From contig NZ_JAGTJJ010000002.1 of the NCBI RefSeq assembly GCF_028435365.1, forward strand, positions 558,001-622,000: DNA of 64,000 bases. The letters are read 5' to 3'. Every line of letters begins with the position of its first letter. Within the stretch, counting starts at the first letter, position 1. The DNA is from Polyangium jinanense. GTDB taxonomy: Bacteria > Myxococcota > Polyangia > Polyangiales > Polyangiaceae. Under the pieces are notes generated by a model. That model was given only the letters and a program-made list of their open reading frames with translations, had not been told where the DNA came from and did not search any database. Shown piece by piece: positions 49,205-57,921 of this stretch. The position numbers and the translations under genes were made by a program.

Positions 49205-50074
49205 ATGTTTCAGGTGAACGAGGTGATCGACGGGCAATACCGCATCCTGCGGCGGATCGGCGAAGGCGGGCATGGAACTGTCTACGAGGCCGAGGATCTC
49301 GACATCGGCGCGCCCGTGGCCGTCAAGTTTCTGCGTCCCGAGGTGGCGGACGCGCCCGAGTTCGCGACGCGCATGCGAAGGGAGGCGCGCGCGATGGGCG
49401 CCCTGTCGGGCACGAGCGCGGTGCAGATCTTCGCGCTGAACCGCACGAAGGCCGGGCAGATGTACATCGTGATGGAGCTGCTGCGCGGCAAGGATTTCGA
49501 GCGCTACCTCGGCGATCACGAGCGCAACGTGGGGAGGCTGTCGCGATCGAGGCTTTTCGAGGTGATCTCGCCGATCGTGGACACGCTCGACGTCGCGCAC
49601 CAGAGGGGGATCGTGCACCGCGACATCAAGCCGGCGAACATCTTCGTGCTGGATTCGACGGCGCGAGGGCCGGTGCGGCTGCTCGATTTTGGTCTCGTGA
49701 AGGTGCTGTCGGTATCGACGCCGCTCACGCAGGAAGGGCTCGTCGTGGGCTCGCCGTCGTACATCGCGCCCGAGGGCTGGCAGGGCCGGCCGGATCGGGT
49801 CACGCCCGCGGCCGACGTCTACGCGATCGGCGCCGTGATCTTCCGCGCGCTCGCGGGCCAGGTGCCGTTCCCCGCGGAGGCGCTGATCGACGTCGTGAAA
49901 ATGAGCACGCGCGGCAAGCGGCCGAGCCTGCACGCGCTCCGGCCGGATTTGCCGGCGGGGATCGACGGGTGGGTGGAGCGCGCGCTCGCGATCGAGCCGG
50001 AGCAACGTTATCCGACGGTGAAGGAGCTCTGGCTGTCGCTCGTGGGGATGCTCGGGCGCGGCGGCGTCGGCTGA
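49205..50074 (+). CDS. Soluble Hanks-type Ser/Thr protein kinase
   Basis: 289 residues from the ATG at 49205, preceded by GGAGGAG. A complete, compact kinase domain: GEGGHGTVYEAED (glycine loop), VAVKFLRPE (Lys), HRDIKPANIF, LDFGLVKV and SPSYIAPEGW, with the activation segment normally ending in APE. It ends just after the last kinase helix, so it has no membrane segment or sensor tail, unlike the three other kinase-type proteins in this window. It probably acts in the cytoplasm; substrates are unknown. Confidence 0.95.
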   Translation: MFQVNEVIDGQYRILRRIGEGGHGTVYEAEDLDIGAPVAVKFLRPEVADAPEFATRMRREARAMGALSGTSAVQIFALNRTKAGQMYIVMELLRGKDFERYLGDHERNVGRLSRSRLFEVISPIVDTLDVAHQRGIVHRDIKPANIFVLDSTARGPVRLLDFGLVKVLSVSTPLTQEGLVVGSPSYIAPEGWQGRPDRVTPAADVYAIGAVIFRALAGQVPFPAEALIDVVKMSTRGKRPSLHALRPDLPAGIDGWVERALAIEPEQRYPTVKELWLSLVGMLGRGGVG

Positions 50075-50096
50075 TATGGGCGGGGAAAAACGAGAT

Positions 50097-51026
50097 TCAC
50101 GGCGCGGCCGGCAGCGTCACTTCGAGGAGTTCGTTCGGCCCGGAAATGTTTTCACCATATTGATTGTCGACGATGAGCAGCGCGTGGGTTTCGTCCTTCC
50201 AGACGATCCCCTCGAAATTGCGTTTGCCGCCGTTCGTGTGTGGCGCGAGGTCCACGAGGACACGCGGCTCGATCGGCGTCGTGGTCCCCGGTCCCTTGGC
50301 GGGGAGCGTGAACGAGAGGATGCGCGAAACCGCGAAATGGCGCTCCATGGCGAGCACCTCGATTTGATCCGTCCCTCGCGCACGGCAATCGAGGCCGGAG
50401 ATTTTTCCTTTTTCGTCCTTCGTGCTCGTGAGCGACAAACGAAACGCCGCCCGGTCGCCCGTCGCCGGGTCGATACGCTCGATCGGCGCATACCGCGCCT
50501 TGCCTTCGCCGTCGATCGCGTCCTCGATCGCCGCGACGAGCTGTCCCGACGCCGCGCAGAGGCCCTCGATGCCATGCCCCGAATCACACGACGCGCCCCA
50601 CGCCGAGAGCGGGACGTCGAGCGTGCGCGTCACGCGGGCCGAATCGCCCTCGCGCGTGGCGAGGAGGATTCGATCCGCGCCCGTCTTCGAGCAGCCGCCC
50701 TCGGTGCCGATCGCGAACGATTCCCCCGAGAGCCACGCGAGCGACTCGAAATCGACGCCCTCGGGCGCGCCGCTCACCGGGGTCTTGCGGACCACGGCGC
50801 CCGCCTTCGCGAGCTCGACGAGGAGGGGTTGTCTCTCCGTCATCGTGAAGAGCGCGCCCGATGGGCCGACCGCGAGCGACGAGAGGCCCACCTCGTCGGT
50901 CCCCGTCACCAGGATCTGCCGCAGCGTGCCGCCGTCTCCGGCCGGGACGGGCGAGGAGCGCGACGACTGGCACGCGAGCGGGAGGAGCAGGGCGGCGAAA
51001 AAGAGGCACGAAAAACGGGGTCGCAC
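50097..51026 (-). CDS. Lipoprotein with esterase-like/phytase-like beta-propeller domain
   Basis: 309 residues, GTG start at 51026. Lipobox LLPLAC (Cys19). The mature part has blades such as EVGLSSLAVGPSGALFTMTE, FESLAWLSGESFAIGTEGG, GHGIEGLCAASGQLVAAIED and KRNFEGIVWKDETHALLIVDNQ, a pattern seen in SdiA-regulated or phytase-like secreted proteins. There is no visible catalytic set, so enzymatic activity is unproven. It converges with the kinase gene. Confidence 0.78.
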   Translation of the reverse strand: MRPRFSCLFFAALLLPLACQSSRSSPVPAGDGGTLRQILVTGTDEVGLSSLAVGPSGALFTMTERQPLLVELAKAGAVVRKTPVSGAPEGVDFESLAWLSGESFAIGTEGGCSKTGADRILLATREGDSARVTRTLDVPLSAWGASCDSGHGIEGLCAASGQLVAAIEDAIDGEGKARYAPIERIDPATGDRAAFRLSLTSTKDEKGKISGLDCRARGTDQIEVLAMERHFAVSRILSFTLPAKGPGTTTPIEPRVLVDLAPHTNGGKRNFEGIVWKDETHALLIVDNQYGENISGPNELLEVTLPAAP

Positions 51027-51098
51027 GGCGCGATGATATCCGGATCGAGCGCGCGGGCGATGCGCGTCCCCGGTTCTTGGCTACGATGGCACGCCCCG

Positions 51099-51764
51099 AT
51101 GACCCTCGACCTCGGTGTGCTCATCTCCGGCCGCGGCAGTAACCTCCAGGCGATCCTCGACGCGATCGCCGCGGGCAAGCTCGACGCGCGCGTCCGCCTG
51201 GTGATCTCGAACCGTCCCAGCGCCCAGGGACTCGACCGCGCCCGCGAAGCCGGCGTGCCGACGGTTGTGATCAGCCACAAAGATCACCCGGACCGCGCAT
51301 CGTTCGACGCCGCGCTCGTGGCCGCACTCCAGCAAGCCGGCGCCTCGTGGGTGGTGCTCGCGGGTTTCATGCGGATCGTGACGAGCGTGCTGCTCGACGC
51401 GTTTCCGGGCCGCGTGATCAACATCCATCCGTCGCTTTTGCCCGCGTTCCCGGGCGTGAGTGCGCAGGCGCAGGCGCTCGCGCACGGCGTGCGGATCACG
51501 GGCTGCACGGTGCACCTCGTCGACGTCGGGACGGACACGGGGCCGATCCTCGCGCAAGCCGCGGTGCCGGTGCTGCCGGACGATACGGAGGAGCGTTTGT
51601 CAACGCGGATCCTCGCCCGCGAGCACGCGCTGCTCGTGCACGTGCTCGCCGCGATCGCCGCGGGACATCTCACGGTGCATCCGCCGGCCACGGCCGCGGC
51701 GAGGCCTCGTGTCGAGCTCGTCGGCGTGCCGGGCGCGCTCGGCGTCGAGGCGACGGACGATTGA
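51099..51764 (+). CDS. purN: Phosphoribosylglycinamide formyltransferase
   Basis: 221 residues from the ATG at 51099. It transfers formyl from 10-formyl-THF to GAR in purine synthesis. Motifs: LISGRGSNLQAI, catalytic N108 and H110 in INIHPSLLPAFPG, and D146 in VGTDTGPILAQ, all at the expected spacing. A C-terminal extension of about 20 residues is slightly longer than usual. Thirteen bp before the FAD oxidoreductase gene, so probably co-transcribed. Confidence 0.96.
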   Translation: MTLDLGVLISGRGSNLQAILDAIAAGKLDARVRLVISNRPSAQGLDRAREAGVPTVVISHKDHPDRASFDAALVAALQQAGASWVVLAGFMRIVTSVLLDAFPGRVINIHPSLLPAFPGVSAQAQALAHGVRITGCTVHLVDVGTDTGPILAQAAVPVLPDDTEERLSTRILAREHALLVHVLAAIAAGHLTVHPPATAAARPRVELVGVPGALGVEATDD

Positions 51765-51777
51765 GGGAGAGCGCGTC

Positions 51778-53373
51778 GTGACCTCGAAGCATTTCGACGT
51801 CGTCGTCCTCGGCCGATCGCTCGGGGCGCTGGTGACGGCCGCGCTGCTTGCGCGGCGCGACTTCACGGTGCTCGTGCTCGGTCAGGGCGGCAGGCCCGCG
51901 AGTTACAAGCTTGGCGAGCGCACGCTGCGCAGGCGCGCGTTCACGATGCTCGCGGCGACCTCGCCCGCGTGGACGCGCGTGCTCGTGGAGCTCGCGCAGT
52001 CGCAGACGTGGAAGCGGCGCGTGGTCGCGGCGAGCCCCATGATGCAGGTGCTCGCGCCGCGGCGCAGGCTCGACATCCCGCCCGACCTCGTGCTCTTCGG
52101 CCGCGAGATCGATCGCGAGATGCCCGAGGTGCGCCGCGTGGTCGACGATCTCTACGCCGAGCTCGCCCGCGTGAACGGCGCGGCGGACGAGGCGTTCGAA
52201 AGGGACGCGGTCTGGCCACCGGGCACGTTCTGGGAGCGGCGCGAGACGGGGCGATATGCAGCAATGCTGCCGTACGTGCGCGCCGAGCCGGACGCGGATC
52301 TCCTGGTCGAGCTGCCGCGCGGGCACTTTTTCCGGCAGGTGGTGACGTCGTCGGTGTCGTTCGCGACCGACCTCGCCACGCTGCCGCCACCGTTCGCGGT
52401 CGCTCGCCTGCACGGCGCGTGGACACGTGGCCTCTACACGCTCCCGGGCGGCGAGGACGAGCTCGAACAGTTCCTCGTCGATCGCATCGCCGCGCACGGC
52501 GGTCGTTGCATGCTGTCGGCCCGCGCGCGGGCGCTCCATTTGCGACGCGGGTCGGCCGCGGGCGTGATCGTCGACGGCGACGAGGGGCCGACGGGCGCGA
52601 GCTTCGTGATCACCGATCTCGACGGCGAAGGCCTCGCGGCGCTCTCCGGCGGCGAGGGCATCCACAAGCGCGCCCAGCGCGAGTGGCCGCGGATCACGTC
52701 GTCGGTCGGCAGGTTCGTCGTGTCGCTCGTGGTGCGCGACGAAGGTTTGCCCGCGCCGCTCGGCGTCGAGAGTTTTGTGCTCCCCGGCGATCGGCCCTCG
52801 CTCCGGAACCCAGCACGCACGGCTCCGGCCGCGGGTCCTCGTTCGAGCGCACCGCCGGGCGCATTGCGACCCGTGATTCACCTGGAGCGTCACGCGATGC
52901 CCGGCGTGCGGGGCGAGTCGCTGCTCGTCGCCGAGGTGCTCTTGCCGGATCGAAGTCCGATCCAGCTCCTCGGCATGCGCGAGGTGGTGCTGTCGACGCT
53001 CGCCGCGGAGCTGCCGTTCCTCGAGCGTCATCTGCGTGTCGTCGACTCGGTGCACGATGGGCTGCCGGTCTGGGTGTACGAAGACGGCCGATTTCGCTCG
53101 GTGGATCGAGGCTCGCTCACGGGCGCGGCGATCGCGGCGGAGCCGATGGTGCGGCAACTCGACGTCGATCCGCCGGGGTACCTCGGGCTCGGCGGCGAGC
53201 CGATTCGGGGGCCGATCGAGCGCACGTTGCTCGTCGGTCGCAGCGTCCTTCCCGGCCTCGGGCAGGAGGGGCAGCTCCTCGCGGCGTGGGGCGCGGCACG
53301 GCTCGTCACGCGGACCGATCGCCGCAAGGAGAAGATGCGCCGCGACATGTGGAGCAAGGTCGAGATCGGCTGA
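51778..53373 (+). CDS. FAD-dependent oxidoreductase (phytoene desaturase-like)
   Basis: 531 residues, GTG start with GAGGGAGAG upstream. N-terminal dinucleotide fold: VVVLGRSLGALVTAALLARRDFTVLVL, where GRSLGA replaces the usual GxGxxG pattern. A central LPGGEDELEQFLVDRIAAHGG and the C-terminal VGRSVLPGLGQEGQLLAAWGAARL resemble the amine-oxidase/carotenoid desaturase group. The altered N-terminal Gly motif might weaken FAD binding. No carotenoid genes are adjacent, so the substrate is unknown. Confidence 0.82.
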   Translation: MTSKHFDVVVLGRSLGALVTAALLARRDFTVLVLGQGGRPASYKLGERTLRRRAFTMLAATSPAWTRVLVELAQSQTWKRRVVAASPMMQVLAPRRRLDIPPDLVLFGREIDREMPEVRRVVDDLYAELARVNGAADEAFERDAVWPPGTFWERRETGRYAAMLPYVRAEPDADLLVELPRGHFFRQVVTSSVSFATDLATLPPPFAVARLHGAWTRGLYTLPGGEDELEQFLVDRIAAHGGRCMLSARARALHLRRGSAAGVIVDGDEGPTGASFVITDLDGEGLAALSGGEGIHKRAQREWPRITSSVGRFVVSLVVRDEGLPAPLGVESFVLPGDRPSLRNPARTAPAAGPRSSAPPGALRPVIHLERHAMPGVRGESLLVAEVLLPDRSPIQLLGMREVVLSTLAAELPFLERHLRVVDSVHDGLPVWVYEDGRFRSVDRGSLTGAAIAAEPMVRQLDVDPPGYLGLGGEPIRGPIERTLLVGRSVLPGLGQEGQLLAAWGAARLVTRTDRRKEKMRRDMWSKVEIG

Positions 53374-53437
53374 GCCAAGCCCGATCCTCCTCGCCCCGTC
53401 ACCGCATAATTGCGGAACGAGCCCAAGGGAGGATAAC

Positions 53438-54613
53438 GTGGTCGCGCGGAGGAGAGAGAGCGGCAAGATGACCATGCGCGCACCCCGATACGGTCTGGCG
53501 ACGACGCTCGCGCTTGCGACGTGGATGTCCATCGGCGCGGCCCAGGCCTCCGAGCCAGGGCCGGATACGCTTCCGATCCACATCATTTCGATCCAAACGA
53601 TGGACGCCGACGACCAGGCCGAGGCGCTCACGAAGGCGCTCCGGAACGCGGTCCGGGCAACTCCAGGCTGGTCGCAGGGCGAAGGGGACTACTCGCTCGA
53701 GGTGCTCACGCTCTCGCTGAAGTGCCCGGATCCGCCGGACGCCGGGTGTCAGTCGCGCATCGCCGATCAAATCCGCGCCGACCGGTACGTGTGGGGCAAG
53801 CTCGACAAGGGCAAAGGCGGCAACGTCACGGGCGAGCTGCACTTCTGGGTGCGTGGCAAGGGCACGACGGACCACAAGGTCGAATACAGCGCGAACCTGA
53901 CCGAATCGCAGGACGAGGCGCTGCGCAAGATCGCCACCGACGCGCTGAACAAGCTGACGGACGGCCCGCCCAAGGGCGAGGTGAAGGTCAAGGCCGGCGC
54001 CGTGGCCGGCCAGGTCTTCGTCGATGGTCAGCCGCTCGGCGCGCTCACGAACGGCGAAGGCACGTTCTTCGTCCCCTCGGGCAAGCACAACCTCGTGGTC
54101 AAGGCGCCCGGATACGCCGACATGTCCACGGAGGTCACGGTCAAGCCGAACTCGCCGACGGACGTGGTCGTCGCGCCCGTGCCCGCCGGCGATACCTCGC
54201 CGACGAACTGGAAGCGCATCGGCGGCTTTGCCGCGATCGGCGCGGGCGTCGCGTTCGGCGCGGTCGGGATCTACGGCACCGTGACCGTGAACGGGGTCAA
54301 CAAGAATCCCGACTACGATCAGAACCAGGCGCTCTACGACCAGCAAACGAACATCTGCGATCTCGCGCGCGGGAGCGAGCCGGTCGTCCCCGGCTTCAAC
54401 AAAGTGCGGGTGGGCGAGCTCTGCTCGACGGGCGAGACGGGCCAGCTCCTGCAGCTCGTGTTCTATCCGCTCGCGGCCATCGCGGCCGGCGCCGGCGTCT
54501 TCCTCGTCGCGACGAGTGGTACGGCGTCGAAGGAAAAACCCACGACGGGTTTCATGGTCCTGCCCCGCGTCGATCGGACCGGCGGCAAGCTCGACGTCGG
54601 TTTCCGCTTCTGA
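53438..54613 (+). CDS. Exported PEGA-domain protein
   Basis: 391 residues from the GTG at 53438, chosen for GGGAGG five bases upstream; the ATG at 53468 is the alternative and also gives a signal peptide (cleavage near AQA-SE). After an N-terminal domain of about 150 residues comes a PEGA domain (GEVKVKAGAVAGQVFVDGQPL, KHNLVVKAPGYADMSTEVTVK in parts). Two hydrophobic segments follow, near GGFAAIGAGVAFGAVGIYG and LVFYPLAAIAAGAGVFLVA, with a Cys-containing loop between. Same layout as the gene at 14475. Confidence 0.88.
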   Translation: MVARRRESGKMTMRAPRYGLATTLALATWMSIGAAQASEPGPDTLPIHIISIQTMDADDQAEALTKALRNAVRATPGWSQGEGDYSLEVLTLSLKCPDPPDAGCQSRIADQIRADRYVWGKLDKGKGGNVTGELHFWVRGKGTTDHKVEYSANLTESQDEALRKIATDALNKLTDGPPKGEVKVKAGAVAGQVFVDGQPLGALTNGEGTFFVPSGKHNLVVKAPGYADMSTEVTVKPNSPTDVVVAPVPAGDTSPTNWKRIGGFAAIGAGVAFGAVGIYGTVTVNGVNKNPDYDQNQALYDQQTNICDLARGSEPVVPGFNKVRVGELCSTGETGQLLQLVFYPLAAIAAGAGVFLVATSGTASKEKPTTGFMVLPRVDRTGGKLDVGFRF

Positions 54614-54638
54614 CCGCAAACGCTCTACCCCTCCTCCC

Positions 54639-55220
54639 ATGCGCGTGATCGGCGGCTCGCTCGGCGGACGCAGGCTCGTCGCCCCGTCGGGGCATGCCAC
54701 GCGGCCGACGAGCGATCGCGTGCGCGAGGCGCTCTTCAACGTGCTCGGCGACGTCTCCGGCGCGGCCGTGCTCGACCTCTACGCAGGCACGGGCGCGCTC
54801 GGGATCGAGGCGATCTCGCGTGGCGCTTCGCGCGTGGTGTTCGTCGAAAACGGTCGCCCCGCGCTCGCGGCGCTCCGGCAAAACCTCGCGTCGCTCGGGA
54901 TCGAAGGCACCTCGCGGGTGATCACGCAGCCGGTCACGCGCGCCCTCGCGTCGCTCTCGCCCTTCGGCCCTTTCGAGCTCATCCTGCTCGATCCGCCGTA
55001 TGCCGCGCTCGCGGAGGCCGCGCGCGTGCTCGAAGCGATCGCGGCCGAGACGTCGAACCTCGCGGCGCCCGGGGCGCGCGTCGTCTTCGAACACGCGAGC
55101 CGCGACGCCCCGCCGAAGCCCGGGCGCCTCGTCCTCGACGAGACGCGAATCTACGGAGATACGGCGATCTCCTTGTACACGCGCGCGGAGGACGTTCCCT
55201 CCGAGGCCGCGGATGGGTAA
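54639..55220 (+). CDS. rsmD: 16S rRNA (guanine966-N2)-methyltransferase
   Basis: 193 residues. It methylates G966 of 16S rRNA. Signature features: MRVIGGSLGGRRL start, TRPTSDRVREALFN, LDLYAGTGALGIEAISRGA (SAM site) and LDPPYA at 118-121. The length is normal. Between the PEGA protein gene and a small lipoprotein gene, and two genes away from truA, another RNA-modification gene. Confidence 0.96.
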   Translation: MRVIGGSLGGRRLVAPSGHATRPTSDRVREALFNVLGDVSGAAVLDLYAGTGALGIEAISRGASRVVFVENGRPALAALRQNLASLGIEGTSRVITQPVTRALASLSPFGPFELILLDPPYAALAEAARVLEAIAAETSNLAAPGARVVFEHASRDAPPKPGRLVLDETRIYGDTAISLYTRAEDVPSEAADG

Positions 55221-55245
55221 GGTATCGCCTCACCCCTTTCCAGCC

Positions 55246-55617
55246 ATGAGCACGACCTCGATGAAACCCTTCGCTTCCCCGAAAGGTAAAGGCCCGGCCT
55301 CTCCGCTCCTCGCGGCGCTCTTCGTGGCGCTGCTTTGCGGCGCTTCGGCGTGCGCCTCCGAGGAGGGCACGACGCCCTCGTGCAACCAGGACCTCGACGG
55401 AGAGGGGCACATCGACAACGTGGACAACGGCTGCAACCCGTTCGCCACCTGCGTCGTCAACGGCAAGGTCTCGCCGCCGGACGAGTGCTGCAAAGAGGAC
55501 CTGCAGGGCAACCCCCTCGAGGGCTACGCGCGCGACGCCTGCCTCTACGGCTACGGCGCCGGGCCCGCGCCGGGCAGCGGCGGCAGCGGCGGCGACGGCG
55601 GCGGCGACGGCAACTAG
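55246..55617 (+). CDS. Small Cys-rich lipoprotein
   Basis: 123 residues. Signal peptide with lipobox CGASAC (Cys36) after a long basic start; a second Met (base 55261) could also begin it. The mature part contains five further Cys within 60 residues (SCNQDLDGEGHIDNV, NGCNPFATCVV, DECCKEDL) and a Gly/Ser/Asp tail. The acidic DLDGEGHIDNVDNGC resembles a Ca-binding loop. Function unknown. Shares the run rsmD-lipoprotein-truA. Confidence 0.75.
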   Translation: MSTTSMKPFASPKGKGPASPLLAALFVALLCGASACASEEGTTPSCNQDLDGEGHIDNVDNGCNPFATCVVNGKVSPPDECCKEDLQGNPLEGYARDACLYGYGAGPAPGSGGSGGDGGGDGN

Positions 55618-55633
55618 CCAAGCATCTCTTCCC

Positions 55634-56467
55634 ATGAACGAGCCCGCTGACGAGGGCGGCCCGAGCTCTCTCCCCGACGGCATTCTTCTCACCGTCGCGT
55701 ACGACGGCCGCACGTTTTCGGGCTACGCGCACCAGCCCGATCGCCGCACGATCGCCGGCGAGCTGCTCGCCGCGCTCCGCGCCCTCGACCCGACGATCCG
55801 CGAGATCCGCGGTTCGAGTCGCACCGACGCGGGCGTGCACGCCTTCGGCCAGCGTGTCGCGTTCGATCCGACGCGCGTGGTCCCGCCGCGTGGATGGGTG
55901 CTCGGCACGGCGAGGCATTTGCCGAAGGAGATCGCGGTGCGTCGCGCGTCGCTCGTGCCGCGCGGATTCACGCCGCGATTCGCGAGCCAGGGCAAGCGCT
56001 ACCGGTATCTGCTCTTGCGCGATCTCGTGCGGGATCCGTTCCTCGAAGGTCGCGTTTGGCGCGTCGAGCAGCTCAGGGACGATGCATCGATTGCGCGCGC
56101 GGCGGCCGAGGCGAGCCTCGCCGTCGGCACGCATGATTTTGCCGCGTTCCGATCGGCCGCGGATCCACGGGAGAACACGGTGCGCACGCTGCGGCGTGTG
56201 TCGGTGGAGGTCGACCGGGACGATCCACGCCTCGTCCGGATCGAGGTCGAGGGCGACGCGTTCATGCACAACATGGTGCGCATCCTCGTGGGGACGTTCG
56301 TGGACGTCGCACGCGAGCGTCTCGCGCCCGGCGCCGTGTCGCGCGCGCTCGCCTCGAAGCGCCGGGACGACGCGGGCATCACCGCGCCGCCGGATGGGCT
56401 GTACCTGGTCTCGGTCACGCTCGCCGACGAGGGGCGTGACGCGTGGCCGAGCGAGACGGGGACGTGA
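55634..56467 (+). CDS. truA: tRNA pseudouridine(38-40) synthase
   Basis: 277 residues. It forms pseudouridine at positions 38-40 of tRNAs. Catalytic Asp D65 lies in SSRTDAGVHAFGQ; other marks are VAYDGRTFSGYAHQP, RYRYLL, DFAAFRSA and FMHNMVRILVGT. The length is typical. It follows the small lipoprotein gene by 16 bp. Confidence 0.96.
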   Translation: MNEPADEGGPSSLPDGILLTVAYDGRTFSGYAHQPDRRTIAGELLAALRALDPTIREIRGSSRTDAGVHAFGQRVAFDPTRVVPPRGWVLGTARHLPKEIAVRRASLVPRGFTPRFASQGKRYRYLLLRDLVRDPFLEGRVWRVEQLRDDASIARAAAEASLAVGTHDFAAFRSAADPRENTVRTLRRVSVEVDRDDPRLVRIEVEGDAFMHNMVRILVGTFVDVARERLAPGAVSRALASKRRDDAGITAPPDGLYLVSVTLADEGRDAWPSETGT

Positions 56468-56543
56468 ACGGCGCGCGTCTTCCGCGTGCCATGGCGGCCC
56501 CGAGAGATCCATAATCGAACCCCTGCCTTCCCTCGGAGGAACG

Positions 56544-57920
56544 ATGCGCCCTCGCTGCATGCTCGCCTCGATGCTGGTCATGGCCGGGCTCGGCTCGGCC
56601 TCTTCGGTCGCTTCTGCGCAAGTCCCGCGCCCGAAGGCCCCGCCGCCGCCCGCGCTCCCCGCGCCCGCGCGAGGTTTGCCCACGGCAGCCGAGGTGCGCG
56701 CGCTCGGCGATACGTTCGTCGCGGTCGCCGAGAAGACGAGCCCGGCCGTCGTGCAGATCGACGTGACGGTCTCGAGCGGCGACAGCTCCGCGGGCCGCTG
56801 GTTCCGCGCCGACGCGACGACGCGTGGCATGGGCTCGGGCGTGATCTTCTCGGCCGACGGCGCGATCCTCACGAACAACCACGTCATCGAGGACGCGCGC
56901 GCGATCAACGTGCGCCTCAAGGATGGCCGCACCTTGTCCGCGCGCGTGGCCGGCCGTGATCCCGCGACCGACCTCGCCGTGCTCCGTGTCGACGCGACGA
57001 ACCTGCCCGTCGCGACGTTCGCCGACAGCGACGCCGCGCGCGTCGGCGAGTGGGTCGTGGCGATCGGATCGCCCTTCGGCCTCGGGCACACGGTGACGAC
57101 CGGCGTGCTCAGCGCGAAGGGACGCGGCGGCGTGGGGATGAACGCGATCGAGGACTATCTGCAGACGGACGCGAGCATCAACCCGGGCAACTCCGGCGGT
57201 CCGCTCGTGAACCTCGACGGCCAGGTGCTCGGCATCAACACGATGATCGTGAGCAAAGGTCAGGGCATCGGGCTCGCCGTGCCCTCGAACATCGCGCGGC
57301 GCGTGGCCACGCAGATCCTGAAGACGGGGCGCGTGATGCGCGCCTGGATCGGCATCGGGATCCAGGACCTCACGCCGCAGCTCGCGGCCGAGATCCCGAG
57401 CGCGCCGACCGCGGGCGCGCTCGTGAACACCGTGGTCGCCGGCGGGCCCGCGCAGAAGGCGCACCTCGAGCCGGGCGACATCGTCACGAAGATCGGTGCG
57501 CGCACGATCGCCGACGCGCAGGACGTGATCCGCGAGCTCTTCCTGCACGACGACGGCGAGGTCCTCGCGATGGAAGTGATCCGCAGCGGCAAGCGCTACC
57601 AGACGAAGGTGACGCTCGAAGCGAAGAGCGAGACCTCTCCGCCTGCGCTCCCGGTCGAGCGGAAAGCGTCGAGCCCGCAGGGGCTCGGGATCACGCTGCG
57701 CGACGTGGATGGCGATGGCGGGAGCACGCTCGCGCAGATCGTGGCCGTGTCGCCGGACTCGCCAGCGGATCGGGCGGGGCTCAAGCGCGGCGACGTCGTG
57801 CTCGAGGCGGACTTCGCGCGGCTGCCGTCGTCGTCGGACGTGCAGAAGGCGGCGCAGGACGGGCGACTCCTCCTGCGGGTTCGTCGCGACAAGGCGACGT
57901 TCTACACGGCCGTCCGCTAG
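56544..57920 (+). CDS. HtrA/DegP-family serine protease with PDZ domains
   Basis: 458 residues; ATG at 56544 with GGAGGAA upstream. Signal peptide to about ASA-QV, then a Pro-rich linker and a trypsin-like domain with the triad H113 (NNHVIE), D143 (TDLAVL) and S217 (GNSGGPL). A first PDZ domain starts around RAWIGIGIQDLTPQLAAE (about 265-350), and a second PDZ-like domain around GLGITLRDVDGDGG (375-450). It should act in the periplasm on misfolded or specific envelope proteins. It converges with the Ser/Thr kinase gene at 57922. Confidence 0.96.
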   Translation: MRPRCMLASMLVMAGLGSASSVASAQVPRPKAPPPPALPAPARGLPTAAEVRALGDTFVAVAEKTSPAVVQIDVTVSSGDSSAGRWFRADATTRGMGSGVIFSADGAILTNNHVIEDARAINVRLKDGRTLSARVAGRDPATDLAVLRVDATNLPVATFADSDAARVGEWVVAIGSPFGLGHTVTTGVLSAKGRGGVGMNAIEDYLQTDASINPGNSGGPLVNLDGQVLGINTMIVSKGQGIGLAVPSNIARRVATQILKTGRVMRAWIGIGIQDLTPQLAAEIPSAPTAGALVNTVVAGGPAQKAHLEPGDIVTKIGARTIADAQDVIRELFLHDDGEVLAMEVIRSGKRYQTKVTLEAKSETSPPALPVERKASSPQGLGITLRDVDGDGGSTLAQIVAVSPDSPADRAGLKRGDVVLEADFARLPSSSDVQKAAQDGRLLLRVRRDKATFYTAVR

Positions 57921-57921
57921 A